DNA of 64,000 nt from Mesorhizobium sp. M4B.F.Ca.ET.058.02.1.1 (GTDB taxonomy: Bacteria; Pseudomonadota; Alphaproteobacteria; Rhizobiales; Rhizobiaceae): the NCBI RefSeq assembly GCF_003952505.1, contig NZ_CP034450.1:4402001-4466000 (forward strand), read 5' to 3'. Within the stretch, counting starts at the first letter, position 1. Every line of letters begins with the position of its first letter. The notes under the pieces were generated by a model. It searched no databases, was not told where the DNA came from, and worked only from the letters and a program-made list of their open reading frames with translations. The position numbers were made by a program, and so were the translations under genes. Positions 1-9,565 of this stretch are shown one piece after another.

Positions 1-1746
1 GCCTTCCGCGACAACCAGCGCGTCGCCGAGCGCGCCATGGATTCCAACGACCTCGAAAAGGAACGCGGCATCACCATCCTGGCCAAGGCGACTTCGGTCG
101 ACTGGCATGGCACCCGCATCAACATCGTCGACACGCCCGGCCACGCCGATTTCGGCGGCGAGGTCGAGCGCATCCTGTCTATGGTGGATTCGGCGATCGT
201 GCTGGTCGATGCCGCCGAAGGGCCGATGCCGCAGACCAAGTTCGTCGTCGGCAAGGCGCTCAAGGTCGGCCTGAAGCCGATCGTCGTCATCAACAAGATC
301 GATCGCCCGGACGCCCGCCACGTCGAGGTGGTCAACGAGGTGTTCGATCTCTTCGCCGCGCTCGACGCCACCGACGAGCAGCTCGACTTCCCGATCCTGT
401 ACGGTTCGGGCCGCGACGGCTGGGTCTCGGAAAACCCCGAAGGCCCGAAGGATCAGGGCCTGGCGCCGCTGTTCGATCTCGTCGTCAAGCACGTGCCGGC
501 GCCGACGGTGCATCCCGGCCCGTTCCGCATGATCGGCACCATCCTGGAAGCCAATCCCTTCCTCGGCCGCATCATCACCGGCCGCATCGAGTCGGGCTCG
601 CTGAAGGCCAATCAGGCGGTCAAGGTGCTGCACCATGACGGCACCCAGATCGAGACCGGCCGTGTCTCCAAGATTCTCGCCTTCCGCGGCCTCGAGCGCC
701 AGCCGATCGAAGAAGCCCAGGCGGGCGACATCGTCGCCATCGCCGGCCTGTCGAAGGGCACCGTCGCCGACACGTTCTGCGACCCGACGGTGACCGAGCC
801 GCTGCATGCGCAGCCGATCGATCCGCCGACGGTGACCATGTCCTTCCTCGTCAATGACAGCCCGCTCGCCGGCACCGAGGGCGACAAGGTGACCAGCCGC
901 GTCATCCGCGACCGCCTGCTGCGCGAAGCCGAGGGCAATGTCGCGCTGAAGATCGAGGAATCGCCGGAAAAGGATTCCTTCTTCGTCTCCGGCCGTGGCG
1001 AATTGCAGCTTGCGGTGCTGATCGAGACGATGCGCCGCGAAGGCTTCGAGATCGCCGTGTCGCGGCCGCGCGTCGTCATGCAGAAGGGCGAGAACGGCGA
1101 GCTGCTGGAGCCGGTCGAGGAGGTCGTCATCGACGTCGACGAGGAGCATGCCGGCGTCGTCGTGCAGAAGATGTCGGAGCGCAAGGCCGAGATGGTCGAG
1201 CTGCGCCCGTCCGGCGGCAACCGCCAGCGCCTGGTCTTCCATGCCCCGACACGCGGCCTGATCGGCTACCAGTCGGAGCTCTTGACCGACACGCGCGGCA
1301 CCGCCGTGATGAACCGGCTGTTCCATGCCTATGAGCCCTACAAGGGCGAACTGCCCGGCCGCACCAATGGCGTGCTGATCTCCAACGAGCAGGGCGAGTC
1401 GGTCGCCTATGCGATGTGGAACCTGGAAGACCGCGGCCCGATGGTCATCGATCCCGGCGTCAGGGTCTATCAGGGCATGATCATCGGCATCCACAGCCGC
1501 GACAACGACCTCGAGGTCAATGTTTTGAAAGGCAAGAAGCTCACCAACATCCGCGCCGCCGGCAAGGACGAGGCGGTGAAGCTGACCCCGCCGATCCGCA
1601 TGACGCTGGAGCGCGCGCTGGCCTGGATCCAGGACGACGAGCTGGTCGAGGTAACGCCGAAGACGATCCGGCTGCGCAAGCTCTATCTCGACCCGAACGA
1701 ACGTAAGCGTTTCGAGAAGTCGGCCAAGGCGGTCGGCGCGGCGTAA
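1..1746 (+). CDS. typA: TypA/BipA translational GTPase, 5' end cut by the window
   Basis: Ribosome-associated GTPase of the elongation-factor superfamily, linked to 50S assembly and stress growth. The frame is open from base 1 and encodes 581 residues; the family is about 605-610, so only some 25 N-terminal residues, including the G1 P-loop, lie outside the window. Visible motifs are the switch-I segment ERGITI, G3 DTPGH and G4 NKID, followed by the EF-G-like domains II, III and V and the TypA C-terminal domain. The ATG at 37 lies inside the GTPase domain and is not the true start. The gene ends at TAA and is followed after 23 bases by a strong intrinsic terminator. Identification is secure. 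Confidence 0.97.
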   Translation, partial: AFRDNQRVAERAMDSNDLEKERGITILAKATSVDWHGTRINIVDTPGHADFGGEVERILSMVDSAIVLVDAAEGPMPQTKFVVGKALKVGLKPIVVINKIDRPDARHVEVVNEVFDLFAALDATDEQLDFPILYGSGRDGWVSENPEGPKDQGLAPLFDLVVKHVPAPTVHPGPFRMIGTILEANPFLGRIITGRIESGSLKANQAVKVLHHDGTQIETGRVSKILAFRGLERQPIEEAQAGDIVAIAGLSKGTVADTFCDPTVTEPLHAQPIDPPTVTMSFLVNDSPLAGTEGDKVTSRVIRDRLLREAEGNVALKIEESPEKDSFFVSGRGELQLAVLIETMRREGFEIAVSRPRVVMQKGENGELLEPVEEVVIDVDEEHAGVVVQKMSERKAEMVELRPSGGNRQRLVFHAPTRGLIGYQSELLTDTRGTAVMNRLFHAYEPYKGELPGRTNGVLISNEQGESVAYAMWNLEDRGPMVIDPGVRVYQGMIIGIHSRDNDLEVNVLKGKKLTNIRAAGKDEAVKLTPPIRMTLERALAWIQDDELVEVTPKTIRLRKLYLDPNERKRFEKSAKAVGAA

Positions 1747-1769
1747 GGTCTTCGCCTGAGCAATCATCG

Positions 1770-1798
1770 AGGGAGGGAGCACTGCTCCCTCCCTTTTT
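1770..1798 (+). terminator. Intrinsic terminator of typA
   Basis: A perfect 10-bp stem (GGGAGGGAGC paired with GCTCCCTCCC), a 3-base loop ACT and a run of five T form a textbook rho-independent terminator 23 bases after the typA stop. The T run is on the plus side, so it serves typA rather than the converging gene. Confidence 0.9.
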
Positions 1799-1802
1799 CG
1801 TT

Positions 1803-2429
1803 TCACGCGCCGGCAGCGGCGACGATGGTGTCGCGATCCGGTTCGTCGCTCAGATCGATACGGATGGCCATGCCGTCGCGCGGCGGCCTGCGCAGCGCCC
1901 TGGCGCCATCAAGCTCGACGCAAAGCTGCCGCCGCTCCTCCCAGGCCTGAAGCCGCGAGCGCGAGACGCCGAGTTCGCCAGCCAGCAACCGGTCGAGCCG
2001 CAAGGGCACAGGCATTTCCAGAGTGAGCCGCAGGTCCAGCACGGTCGTATGTTCCGGCCGGCGTTCCAGCACATACCTTTCAATGGCGACGTCTGGGAAC
2101 TCCTCGATGCGTCCGACGTGGCTCCTCAGTACGGCGGCATCGAAGGCATGACGCCGGGCCAGCGCCGGGTCGTTGCTTTCGAGTGCCGCAAGCAGCGCCG
2201 GCTCGATGTCGTGGCGGCTGCGGCGCTCGAAAATGGCGAAATTCCAGGAATTGTCGCAGTCGACGCAGCGGTAGATCAGCCAGGCGTCGATGCGCTTGCC
2301 GTTGGCGTTGACGCGGAACTTGCCGCTCGATCGATACGGCCTGAGGCCGCGGCAGCGATTGCAGTTGATGAGAGGTCGAGGCGCGATTTCGGGCGCGATC
2401 GCCCAGCGGATACGCAAAAGTCCGGACAT
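1803..2429 (-). CDS. DUF1062 family protein
   Basis: Protein of 208 residues of the DUF1062 family, whose function is unknown. Near the N-terminus a CNRC pair and, about 30 residues later, a CVDC pair could bind zinc as a ribbon. Between them lies the family signature around RSSGKFRVNANGKR and the following DAWLIYRC. The C-terminal half contains RLDRLLAGELGVSRSRLQ, which resembles a short S4-like or helix-turn-helix segment, suggesting nucleic-acid contact; that part is inference. It converges on typA and has no operon partner. A perfect 15-base palindrome sits 11 bases upstream of the ATG. Confidence 0.8.
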   Translation of the reverse strand: MSGLLRIRWAIAPEIAPRPLINCNRCRGLRPYRSSGKFRVNANGKRIDAWLIYRCVDCDNSWNFAIFERRSRHDIEPALLAALESNDPALARRHAFDAAVLRSHVGRIEEFPDVAIERYVLERRPEHTTVLDLRLTLEMPVPLRLDRLLAGELGVSRSRLQAWEERRQLCVELDGARALRRPPRDGMAIRIDLSDEPDRDTIVAAAGA

Positions 2430-2846
2430 GCCGAAAGCCCTTCCCGTCGGGAAGTTCGCCAGGTCGGCGATGTCGAGTTGCCCGGGCGGGCACGGCGTGG
2501 CTGGAGAGCTGCGGCTTTAAGGAAATCAGGCGTCGCGCAGCGCGCGACAGGTTCAGCAATGCCAAACCGGTCTCGAACCGCCGCCTGAGGAACACATGAA
2601 ATGATCGGGACGCCGCAACTGCAGCGCCCTGTGTTTTCAGGAGAGTTGACGAGACCGGCGGTTACTGAGGCAAAGTGAAGCTCGAAATGAATGTCGGGGC
2701 GGCTCTTCTAGCCGCGGCCGACGGGAACGGCAAGGCGGCAATTGTCGAGATCGGCGCCCCGCCCGACCGAAGCGATTGCTTGTTCTTTGCCAATGCTGCC
2801 GTTGCTGGCTAGATTGGCGGCCAAACCTCGATCGGAGATTTTGGCC
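2430..2846. other. Divergent intergenic region between DUF1062 and lysE
   Basis: This 417-base stretch holds the two divergent promoters and no convincing gene. The clearest element is the palindrome CTTCCCGTCGGGAAG at 2440-2454, 11 bases upstream of the DUF1062 start, which could be an operator or a 5'-UTR hairpin. I could not assign -35/-10 boxes with confidence. Confidence 0.4.
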
Positions 2847-3461
2847 ATGCATATCACCTCGCTGCTGATCTTCGCTGCCGCGCTTTTCGTGGCCGCCGGT
2901 TCGCCCGGCCCGTCGATCGCCGCCCTTGTCGCAAGGGTGATCGCGAAGGGTTTTCGCGACGTGTTCCCATTCCTGCTCGCCATGTGGATCGGCGAGGGCA
3001 TCTGGCTGTCGCTGGCAGTGTTCGGGCTGGCCGTGGTGGCGCAGACCTTTCATCTCGCCTTCGTCGCCGTGAAATGGGCGGGCGTCGCCTATCTCGCCTA
3101 TCTGGCGTGGAAGATGTGGACCGCACCCGTCGAGGCAAAGGAAGGCGAGATGCCGCGCGAGGATTCGCCGGCAAAACTGTTCTTCGCCGGCATGGCGGTG
3201 ACATTAGGCAACCCCAAGATCATGATGTTCTACCTGGCGCTGCTGCCGACTATCATCGATCTCGCCTCGGTCAGCGTCGTCGGCTGGATGGAGCTGACGG
3301 CGACCATGGCGGTGGTCCTGGTCGCCATCGATCTTGCCTGGGTGCTCGCCGCCGCGCAGGCGCGCAAGCTTCTGAAGAGCAAGCGGGCGATGAAGATCGC
3401 CAACCGCGTCAGCGCCACCACCATGGCAGGGGCCGCCGCGGCCATCGCTGCCCGTTCCTGA
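2847..3461 (+). CDS. LysE/RhtB family amino-acid exporter
   Basis: Inner-membrane exporter of 204 residues in the LysE/RhtB family, which effluxes amino acids or related small metabolites. The N-terminal helix runs into the family hallmark SPGPSIAALV, and about six hydrophobic segments are visible with GNPKIMMFYLALLP in the second half. I chose the ATG at 2847 because it starts the first membrane helix and matches family length; the upstream in-frame ATG at 2742 would add 35 atypical residues. The substrate cannot be read from sequence. The gene converges on a YCII gene with a 4-base gap. Confidence 0.88.
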   Translation: MHITSLLIFAAALFVAAGSPGPSIAALVARVIAKGFRDVFPFLLAMWIGEGIWLSLAVFGLAVVAQTFHLAFVAVKWAGVAYLAYLAWKMWTAPVEAKEGEMPREDSPAKLFFAGMAVTLGNPKIMMFYLALLPTIIDLASVSVVGWMELTATMAVVLVAIDLAWVLAAAQARKLLKSKRAMKIANRVSATTMAGAAAAIAARS

Positions 3462-3465
3462 ACGG

Positions 3466-3789
3466 CTACATCATCTCGATGATAGGCGCGATCTCGACGC
3501 TGAAGGCGGGATTCATCAGGATCGGGCAATCCTTGGCTTTGGCGACGGCATCGTCGATATCCCTGGCTTCGACGACGGTGTAGCCGGCGGTCGGATTGCT
3601 GCCGCCATTGTTCTCGACCTTGCCGCTGGGCAGCACCGTTTTCGACATGCCGACCGGATTGCCGCCGTCGACCACGGCCGAGCCGAGCTTGCCGTACCAG
3701 CCGTTCCAGGCATCCATCGCCGCCTTCCGCTCGGCTTCGTCGGTCGGCATCTTGCCGGAGCCGTGATAGACATAGAGAAACTTCGCCAT
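3466..3789 (-). CDS. YCII-domain protein
   Basis: Protein of 107 residues with the ferredoxin-like YCII fold, starting MAKFLYVYHG and containing a GYTVVEARDIDDAV segment typical of YCII/DGPF proteins. Members are small dimeric proteins, some with a proposed active-site His/Asp pair, and are often linked to sigma factors; no function can be assigned here. The start at 3789 is favoured by a good ribosome binding site (GGGAGGAGAAC) directly upstream; a longer in-frame extension has no such support. Confidence 0.8.
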   Translation of the reverse strand: MAKFLYVYHGSGKMPTDEAERKAAMDAWNGWYGKLGSAVVDGGNPVGMSKTVLPSGKVENNGGSNPTAGYTVVEARDIDDAVAKAKDCPILMNPAFSVEIAPIIEMM

Positions 3790-3937
3790 GTTCTCCTCCC
3801 TTGATCGGCGGCAGCGAACCGGCATGCGGCCGTGCCGCTAGCGACATGCGGCTATGCCGCAATCGTTGATCATCGGACCAAAACAGCGAAGAAGCAATGC
3901 GAATGCGCGATGCCAATAACTGAGGTGACCAGCCCGG

Positions 3938-4525
3938 CTATCTTGCCATGGCGTGGTATTCATCGTTCGGTCGCATGTCGACGGCCGCGGCCACGCGGTT
4001 CGACATGTTGAAGAAGGCGGCGGTCGAGGCGATGTCCCAGATGTCGCGGTCGGAAAAGCCGGCCTTGCGCAAGGCGGCGCGGTCCGCCTCGATGATCTTC
4101 GCCGGTTCCTCCGTCAGCTTGACGGCGAATTCGAGCATCGCGGTCTGCTTGGGTGAGAGGTCGGCGGCGCGGAAATTCATCGCCGTCATCTCGCCGAGGG
4201 AAGGATCGCCCGAAAGCTGGCGCACCGCCGCGCCATGCGCGGTCAGGCAATAGTAGCAATGGTTGATCGAGGAGACGACGACGGCGATCATCTCGCGCTC
4301 CAGCTTCGACAGGCCGGACTCGCCCAGCATCAAATCGTTGTACATGTCGGTGAAGGCGCGCAGCTTCTTCTCGTCGAAGGCATAGGCTTTCAGCACATTG
4401 GGCACCAGGCCGAGCTTTTCCTCGCATTTGACGAAATAGGCTTTCGTCGCCTCGCTGAGTTCAGCCTGGGCGAGGTCGAGCGCGGTGATCTTGCCGGTGG
4501 TTTTGGCGGTCTTCCTGGCGCTCAT
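3938..4525 (-). CDS. AhpD-like peroxidase-related protein (carboxymuconolactone decarboxylase family)
   Basis: Protein of 195 residues of the AhpD/CMD superfamily. The active-site signature is HCYYCLTAHG, with two cysteines in a CxxC arrangement and a histidine four residues later, as in the thioredoxin-like peroxidases of the peroxidase-related enzyme group. The likely role is peroxide or disulfide reduction in the cytoplasm. The start MSARKTAK at 4525 is preceded by GAGAAGGAC; an upstream in-frame start at 4618 is less likely. It is transcribed divergently from the glutamate dehydrogenase gene. Confidence 0.85.
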   Translation of the reverse strand: MSARKTAKTTGKITALDLAQAELSEATKAYFVKCEEKLGLVPNVLKAYAFDEKKLRAFTDMYNDLMLGESGLSKLEREMIAVVVSSINHCYYCLTAHGAAVRQLSGDPSLGEMTAMNFRAADLSPKQTAMLEFAVKLTEEPAKIIEADRAALRKAGFSDRDIWDIASTAAFFNMSNRVAAAVDMRPNDEYHAMAR

Positions 4526-4664
4526 TGGGCTCGTCCTTCTCATTCGCTGCCGATTTGCGATCAAAATCCCGAAGAATCTTTGCAAGCCGTCAAACCTTTG
4601 TCGCCAAATGGCGGTCATCTGCTACCATAATCGCAAAAGCATGTGACGGGAGGGACTTCGCATC

Positions 4665-7600
4665 ATGGCCAGCCTCAAAACCGCAAGCCAGCCGAAAAAG
4701 ACGGTTCCAGCAAAGGGAGGCGCGGCGAAGGGCGGCGAGAGACCAGGCCGGCTTGCCGACTACCTTCTGGCTCGCGCGCCGGCGGAAGACGTCGCTGCCT
4801 ATGAGGTCGCCGACCTCGAGCGCGCCGCCGACCTCGCCGGCCGCGCCATCGCCAGGCACAAGAAGGGCGACTCGATCGTCGCCATCGACACCGAGTCCGG
4901 CGTGGCGCGCCAGGGCCGGCCGGTGACGGTGATCACCGTCGTCAACGACAACATGCCGTTCCTGTTCGATTCCATCCTCGGTGAGATCACCGAGACCGCC
5001 GGCGAGCCGTTGCTGGTCACCCATCCCGTCGTCGCCGTCAGGCACGGCAAGGGCGGCGTGGAGGAGATCCTCGGCGATGGCGGATACGCCAAGGACGACG
5101 GCAGCCACGACCGGCTGAGCGTCGTGCATGTCCACATCGGGCGCCTTTCCGCCGAACTGGCCGACGCGCTGGCCGGGCATTTGAAGAAGCTGCTGGTCCA
5201 GGTGCGCGCCGCCGTCACCGACTGGAAGCCGATGCTTGCCCGCCTCGACCAGGCGATCTCGGAATTCCGCTACGCGCCGGTGCCGCTCGACAAGGCGCAT
5301 GTCACCGAGGCGATTGCCTTCCTCGAATGGCTGCGCGACGACAATTTCACCTTCCTCGGCATGCGCGAGTTCAAATACACCGGCGGCGAAAAGAGCGGCA
5401 CGCTGGAGCGCGCCGACAAGCCAGGGCTCGGCATCCTCTCCGACCCGGATGTTCTGGTGCTGAGGCGTGGTACCGAAGCGGTGACGACGACGCCCGAAAT
5501 CCGCGCCTTCCTGCATGGGCCGGAGCCACTGATCGTCACCAAGGCCAACGCCAAGTCTGCGGTGCACCGGCGCATCTATCTCGACTACATCGGCGTCAAG
5601 ACCTACACCGCCAAGGGCACGCTTTCCGGCGAATTGCGCATCGTCGGCCTGTTCACCTCGACCGCCTACACGCGCTCGGTGATGAAGATCCCCTATCTGC
5701 GTTCCAAGGCCGAGACCATCATCGCCAAATCCGGCTTCAATCCGAACGACCATTCCGGCAAGGCGCTGATCAACGTGCTGGAAAGCTACCCGCGCGACGA
5801 GCTGTTCCAGGTCCCGGTGCCGATCTTGAGGAAGCATGCCGAGGCGATCCTCGGCCTGATCGAGCGGCCGCGCGTCAGGGCACTGGTGCGCGTCGACCAG
5901 TTCGACCGTTTCGTCTCGATCCTCGTCTTCGTGCCGCGCGACCGCTACGACAGCGTCGCGCGCGAGAAGATCGGCACCTACCTCAAGACCGTCTTCGCGG
6001 GCCGGCTGTCGGCCTACTATCCGGCCTTCCCCGAGGGCGGGCTGGCGCGCGTCCACTTCATCATCGGCCGCTCCGGCGGCAAGACGCCGAAGGTCGAGCA
6101 GGCAACGATCGAGGCGGCGATCCGCGACATCGTGCGCACCTGGGACGATGCGCTGCGCGAGACCGCGGCCGAAACCGGCACGGAGAGAGCGCTGACGGCA
6201 ATCGCAGCGCGCTTCTCCGAAAGCTACCGCGACAGCTTCTCTCCGGCGGTGGCACTGGCCGATGCCGGGCGCATCGCCAAAATCAGCGCGGCCAATCCGA
6301 TAGCTATCGACTACTACCGCCACGCCGATCAGAAGCCGAATCAGGCGGCGCTGAAGATCTATCACCACGGCAGCCCGGTGGCGCTGTCGCGGCGGGTGCC
6401 GGTTCTGGAGAACATCGGCTTCCGCGTCATCAGCGAGCGCACATTCGAGGTCGGCGAGGACCCGTCCAGCATGGTCTTCATCCACGACATGGAGCTGGAG
6501 AACAGCTACGGTAAGCCGATCGACCTTTCCGGCGGCGGCGGGCTTTTCGAGGATGCGTTCCTGTCGGTCTGGCGCGGCGACGTCGACAATGACGGCTACA
6601 ATGGCCTTGCCCAGACGGCCGGCCTGTGGTCGGGCGAGATCACCATCCTGCGCGCCTATGGGCGCTACCTGCAGCAGGCCGGCATTCCGCAGAGCCAGGA
6701 TTTCATCGCAGCCGCGCTCAACCGCTATCCCGACATCGCGCGCGGCCTGCATGCGCTGTTCGTCGCCCGCCTCGGGCCGGCGGCCGAAACGGAAGGCGTG
6801 GTGGCGGCCAAGCATCTCAAGGCCAAGATCAAGGATGCGCTGGAGGAGGTGCCCAATATCGATGACGACACCATCATCCGCCGCTACCTCAATCTAATCG
6901 AAGCTTCGCTGCGCACCAATCATTTCGTTGCCGGAACGAAGGAGCGAGGGCAGTCGCTGGCGATCAAGCTCGATTCGCAGGCGGTCGACGGCTTGCCGGC
7001 GCCGCGGCCGTGGCGCGAGATCTTCGTCTATGGTTCCGAGGTCGAGGGCGTGCATCTGCGCTTCGGCCCGGTCGCACGTGGTGGCCTGCGCTGGTCGGAC
7101 CGCGCCCAGGACTACCGCACCGAGGTGCTAGGCCTGGTCAAGGCGCAACAGGTCAAGAACGCCGTCATCGTGCCGGTCGGCGCCAAGGGCGGTTTCTATC
7201 CGAAGCGTCTGCCCGTCGGCGGCAGCCGCGACGCCATCTTCGAGGCCGGCACCTCGGCCTACAAAAACTATGTCTCCAGCCTTTTGTCGATCACTGACAA
7301 TATCGGCATAGACGGCGTCATCCCGCCGGCCGGCGTAGTCCGGCGCGATCCTGACGATCCCTATTTCGTCGTCGCCGCCGACAAGGGCACGGCGACCTTC
7401 TCCGACACCGCCAACGCGATCTCCGAGAAGCACGGCTTCTGGCTGGACGATGCCTTCGCCAGCGGCGGCTCGGCCGGCTACGACCACAAGAAGATGGGCA
7501 TCACCGCCAAAGGCGCCTGGGAAGCGGTCAAGCGGCACTTCCGCGAGATGAACCGCGACATCCAGACCTCGCCCTTCACCGTCGTCGGCGTCGGCGACAT

Positions 7601-9464
7601 GTCGGGCGACGTGTTCGGCAACGGGATGCTGTTGTCGCCGCAGACGCGGCTGATCGCCGCCTTCGACCATCGCGATATCTTCATCGATCCCGATCCGGAC
7701 ATGGCGGCCTCGATGGCCGAGCGGGAGCGCATGTTCGCGCTGCCACGCTCGTCCTGGCAGGACTACGACAAGTCGAAACTGTCGGATGGCGGCGTCATCG
7801 TCTCGCGCAATCAGAAGTCGATCACGCTGCCACCGGCGGCCGCCGCCGCGATCGGGCTTGGCAAGACCACCGCGACGCCAGTCGAGATCATGAATGCCAT
7901 CCTCAAGGCGCCTGTTGACCTGCTGTGGTTCGGCGGCATCGGCACCTATCTCAGGGCTTCGACCGAAACCAACGCCGATGTCGGCGACCGCGCCAACGAC
8001 GCCATCCGCGTCACCGCGCTCGACGTGCGCGCCAAAGTCATCGGCGAGGGCGCCAATCTCGGCGTCACGCAGCGGGCACGCATCGAATTCGGGCTTGCCG
8101 GCGGCCGCTGTAATTCCGACGCCATCGACAATTCCGCCGGCGTCAACTGCTCCGACGTCGAGGTCAACATCAAGATCGCGCTGGCATCGGCCATGCGCAA
8201 AGGCCAGCTAGCCCGGCCGGCGCGCAACAAATTGCTCTCGGAGATGACCGGCGAGGTCGGCGGGCTGGTGCTGTCCAACAACTACCAGCAGACGCTGGCG
8301 CTCTCGATCGCCCGCAAGCGCGGGCTGGCCGACATCGCGCATCAGAGCCGCTTCATGACGGCGCTGGAGGCGCGCGGTCTGCTCAACCGTGCGGTCGAGA
8401 CGCTGCCGTCCCCGGCGGCCCTTGCCGAGCGCGAGGCGCGTGGCGAGCCGTTGACCCGGGCCGAACTCGGCGTGCTGCTCGCCTATGCCAAGATCGTGCT
8501 GTTCTCCGACATCGTCGCCAGCGACGTGCCTGACGATCCGCATTTCGAGCGCGATCTGCTTGGCTATTTCCCGGACCGGATGGCGAAGAAATACGCCGCC
8601 GAGATCGACGGCCACCGGCTGCGCCGCGAGATCATCGCTCGCGTGGTCGCCAACGACCTCGTCAATCGCGGCGGTCCGTCCTTCGTCAACCGGCTGCAGG
8701 AGGCCACCGGACGCACCGCCGCCGACGTGGTGCGCACCTTTGCCGTGGTGCGCGACGGCTTCGCGCTGCCGGCGCTCTATCGCGAGATCGACGCGCTCGA
8801 CAACCAGATCGACGGCCAAGTGCAGCTCGATCTCTATCAGGCAGTTAGCCGGCTCATCTTCATGACCAGCGGCTGGTACCTGAAGAACGACGCCGGCACC
8901 GCGCCGCTCGGCCAGCGCATCGCCGAGCTGCAGGAGGCACGCAAGGTGTTGGAGCCGAAGCTCGCCTCGCTGTTGCCGGCATATTCGCGCGAGCGGATCG
9001 AGGAGCGGCGGCATGGGTTGTTCAAGGCCGGGGCACCGGAGAGGCTTGCCGGACAGCTGGCGCTCGCCGATGTCGGGGAACTGATCCCGGATATCGCGCT
9101 GACGGCGCGCACCGCCAATGCCGATATCGTCGCCGCGGCGAAGGCCTTCTTCGCCGTCAGCGACGCCTTCCGCATTCCGCGCATCGAGGAAGCGACGCGC
9201 GCGATCTCGCCGCCGGACTATTACGACCAGCTGGCGCTTTCACGCGCGGCCGACACGATCGGCGCCGCCCGGCGCGGCATCGCGGTTGCGGCGCTGACCG
9301 CCCATGCCAAGGCGGCCGACCCGGTGACGGCCTGGCTGGAGGCCGGCGGCGAACGCGTCGCGCGCATCCGCGAGCGGCTGCAGGCGCTGACCGAGGGCGG
9401 CGACATCACTGTGTCGAGGCTGTCGGTGGCATCCGGGCTGATGAGCGATCTGACGGGGATGTAG
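4665..9464 (+). CDS. gdhB: NAD-specific glutamate dehydrogenase, large (about 180 kDa) type
   Basis: Very large NAD-dependent glutamate dehydrogenase of 1599 residues (GDH-180 class), which oxidatively deaminates glutamate to 2-oxoglutarate and ammonium during amino-acid catabolism. The N-terminal ~700 residues hold the regulatory ACT-like regions; the catalytic part follows, with GGLRWSDRAQDYRTE and the substrate lysine region VPVGAKGGF, then a Rossmann segment VVGVGDMSGDVFG for NAD binding, and a helical C-terminus. Full family length, no break. The start has GGGAGGGAC about ten bases upstream. It stands alone, with the IS element inserted 43 bases downstream. The gene symbol for this class varies between organisms. 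Confidence 0.95.
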   Translation: MASLKTASQPKKTVPAKGGAAKGGERPGRLADYLLARAPAEDVAAYEVADLERAADLAGRAIARHKKGDSIVAIDTESGVARQGRPVTVITVVNDNMPFLFDSILGEITETAGEPLLVTHPVVAVRHGKGGVEEILGDGGYAKDDGSHDRLSVVHVHIGRLSAELADALAGHLKKLLVQVRAAVTDWKPMLARLDQAISEFRYAPVPLDKAHVTEAIAFLEWLRDDNFTFLGMREFKYTGGEKSGTLERADKPGLGILSDPDVLVLRRGTEAVTTTPEIRAFLHGPEPLIVTKANAKSAVHRRIYLDYIGVKTYTAKGTLSGELRIVGLFTSTAYTRSVMKIPYLRSKAETIIAKSGFNPNDHSGKALINVLESYPRDELFQVPVPILRKHAEAILGLIERPRVRALVRVDQFDRFVSILVFVPRDRYDSVAREKIGTYLKTVFAGRLSAYYPAFPEGGLARVHFIIGRSGGKTPKVEQATIEAAIRDIVRTWDDALRETAAETGTERALTAIAARFSESYRDSFSPAVALADAGRIAKISAANPIAIDYYRHADQKPNQAALKIYHHGSPVALSRRVPVLENIGFRVISERTFEVGEDPSSMVFIHDMELENSYGKPIDLSGGGGLFEDAFLSVWRGDVDNDGYNGLAQTAGLWSGEITILRAYGRYLQQAGIPQSQDFIAAALNRYPDIARGLHALFVARLGPAAETEGVVAAKHLKAKIKDALEEVPNIDDDTIIRRYLNLIEASLRTNHFVAGTKERGQSLAIKLDSQAVDGLPAPRPWREIFVYGSEVEGVHLRFGPVARGGLRWSDRAQDYRTEVLGLVKAQQVKNAVIVPVGAKGGFYPKRLPVGGSRDAIFEAGTSAYKNYVSSLLSITDNIGIDGVIPPAGVVRRDPDDPYFVVAADKGTATFSDTANAISEKHGFWLDDAFASGGSAGYDHKKMGITAKGAWEAVKRHFREMNRDIQTSPFTVVGVGDMSGDVFGNGMLLSPQTRLIAAFDHRDIFIDPDPDMAASMAERERMFALPRSSWQDYDKSKLSDGGVIVSRNQKSITLPPAAAAAIGLGKTTATPVEIMNAILKAPVDLLWFGGIGTYLRASTETNADVGDRANDAIRVTALDVRAKVIGEGANLGVTQRARIEFGLAGGRCNSDAIDNSAGVNCSDVEVNIKIALASAMRKGQLARPARNKLLSEMTGEVGGLVLSNNYQQTLALSIARKRGLADIAHQSRFMTALEARGLLNRAVETLPSPAALAEREARGEPLTRAELGVLLAYAKIVLFSDIVASDVPDDPHFERDLLGYFPDRMAKKYAAEIDGHRLRREIIARVVANDLVNRGGPSFVNRLQEATGRTAADVVRTFAVVRDGFALPALYREIDALDNQIDGQVQLDLYQAVSRLIFMTSGWYLKNDAGTAPLGQRIAELQEARKVLEPKLASLLPAYSRERIEERRHGLFKAGAPERLAGQLALADVGELIPDIALTARTANADIVAAAKAFFAVSDAFRIPRIEEATRAISPPDYYDQLALSRAADTIGAARRGIAVAALTAHAKAADPVTAWLEAGGERVARIRERLQALTEGGDITVSRLSVASGLMSDLTGM

Positions 9465-9507
9465 CCATCTCCGAAACGCCTGGCGCCGCCCCTCATTGCC
9501 CTGCCGG

Positions 9508-9564
9508 TGTCCAGCCGATAGATGGGTAACAGTTTGAACCGGATACATAGGTAACAGTTCTCCC
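9508..9564. repeat. Left terminal inverted repeat of the IS
   Basis: Begins TGTCCAGCCGATAGATGGGT and contains two spaced copies of a GGTAACAG motif (around 9525-9532 and 9550-9557). It pairs with the right end, which begins TGTCCGAACCGGATAGATAG when read inward. The doubled motif probably gives two transposase contact points per end. Confidence 0.85.
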
Positions 9565-9565
9565 C

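Noticed and set aside
4590..6815. Long open frame of 741 codons on the minus strand
   Set aside because: It lies wholly antisense to the well-conserved glutamate dehydrogenase gene. High G+C codon use leaves such frames open by chance; no domain is visible.
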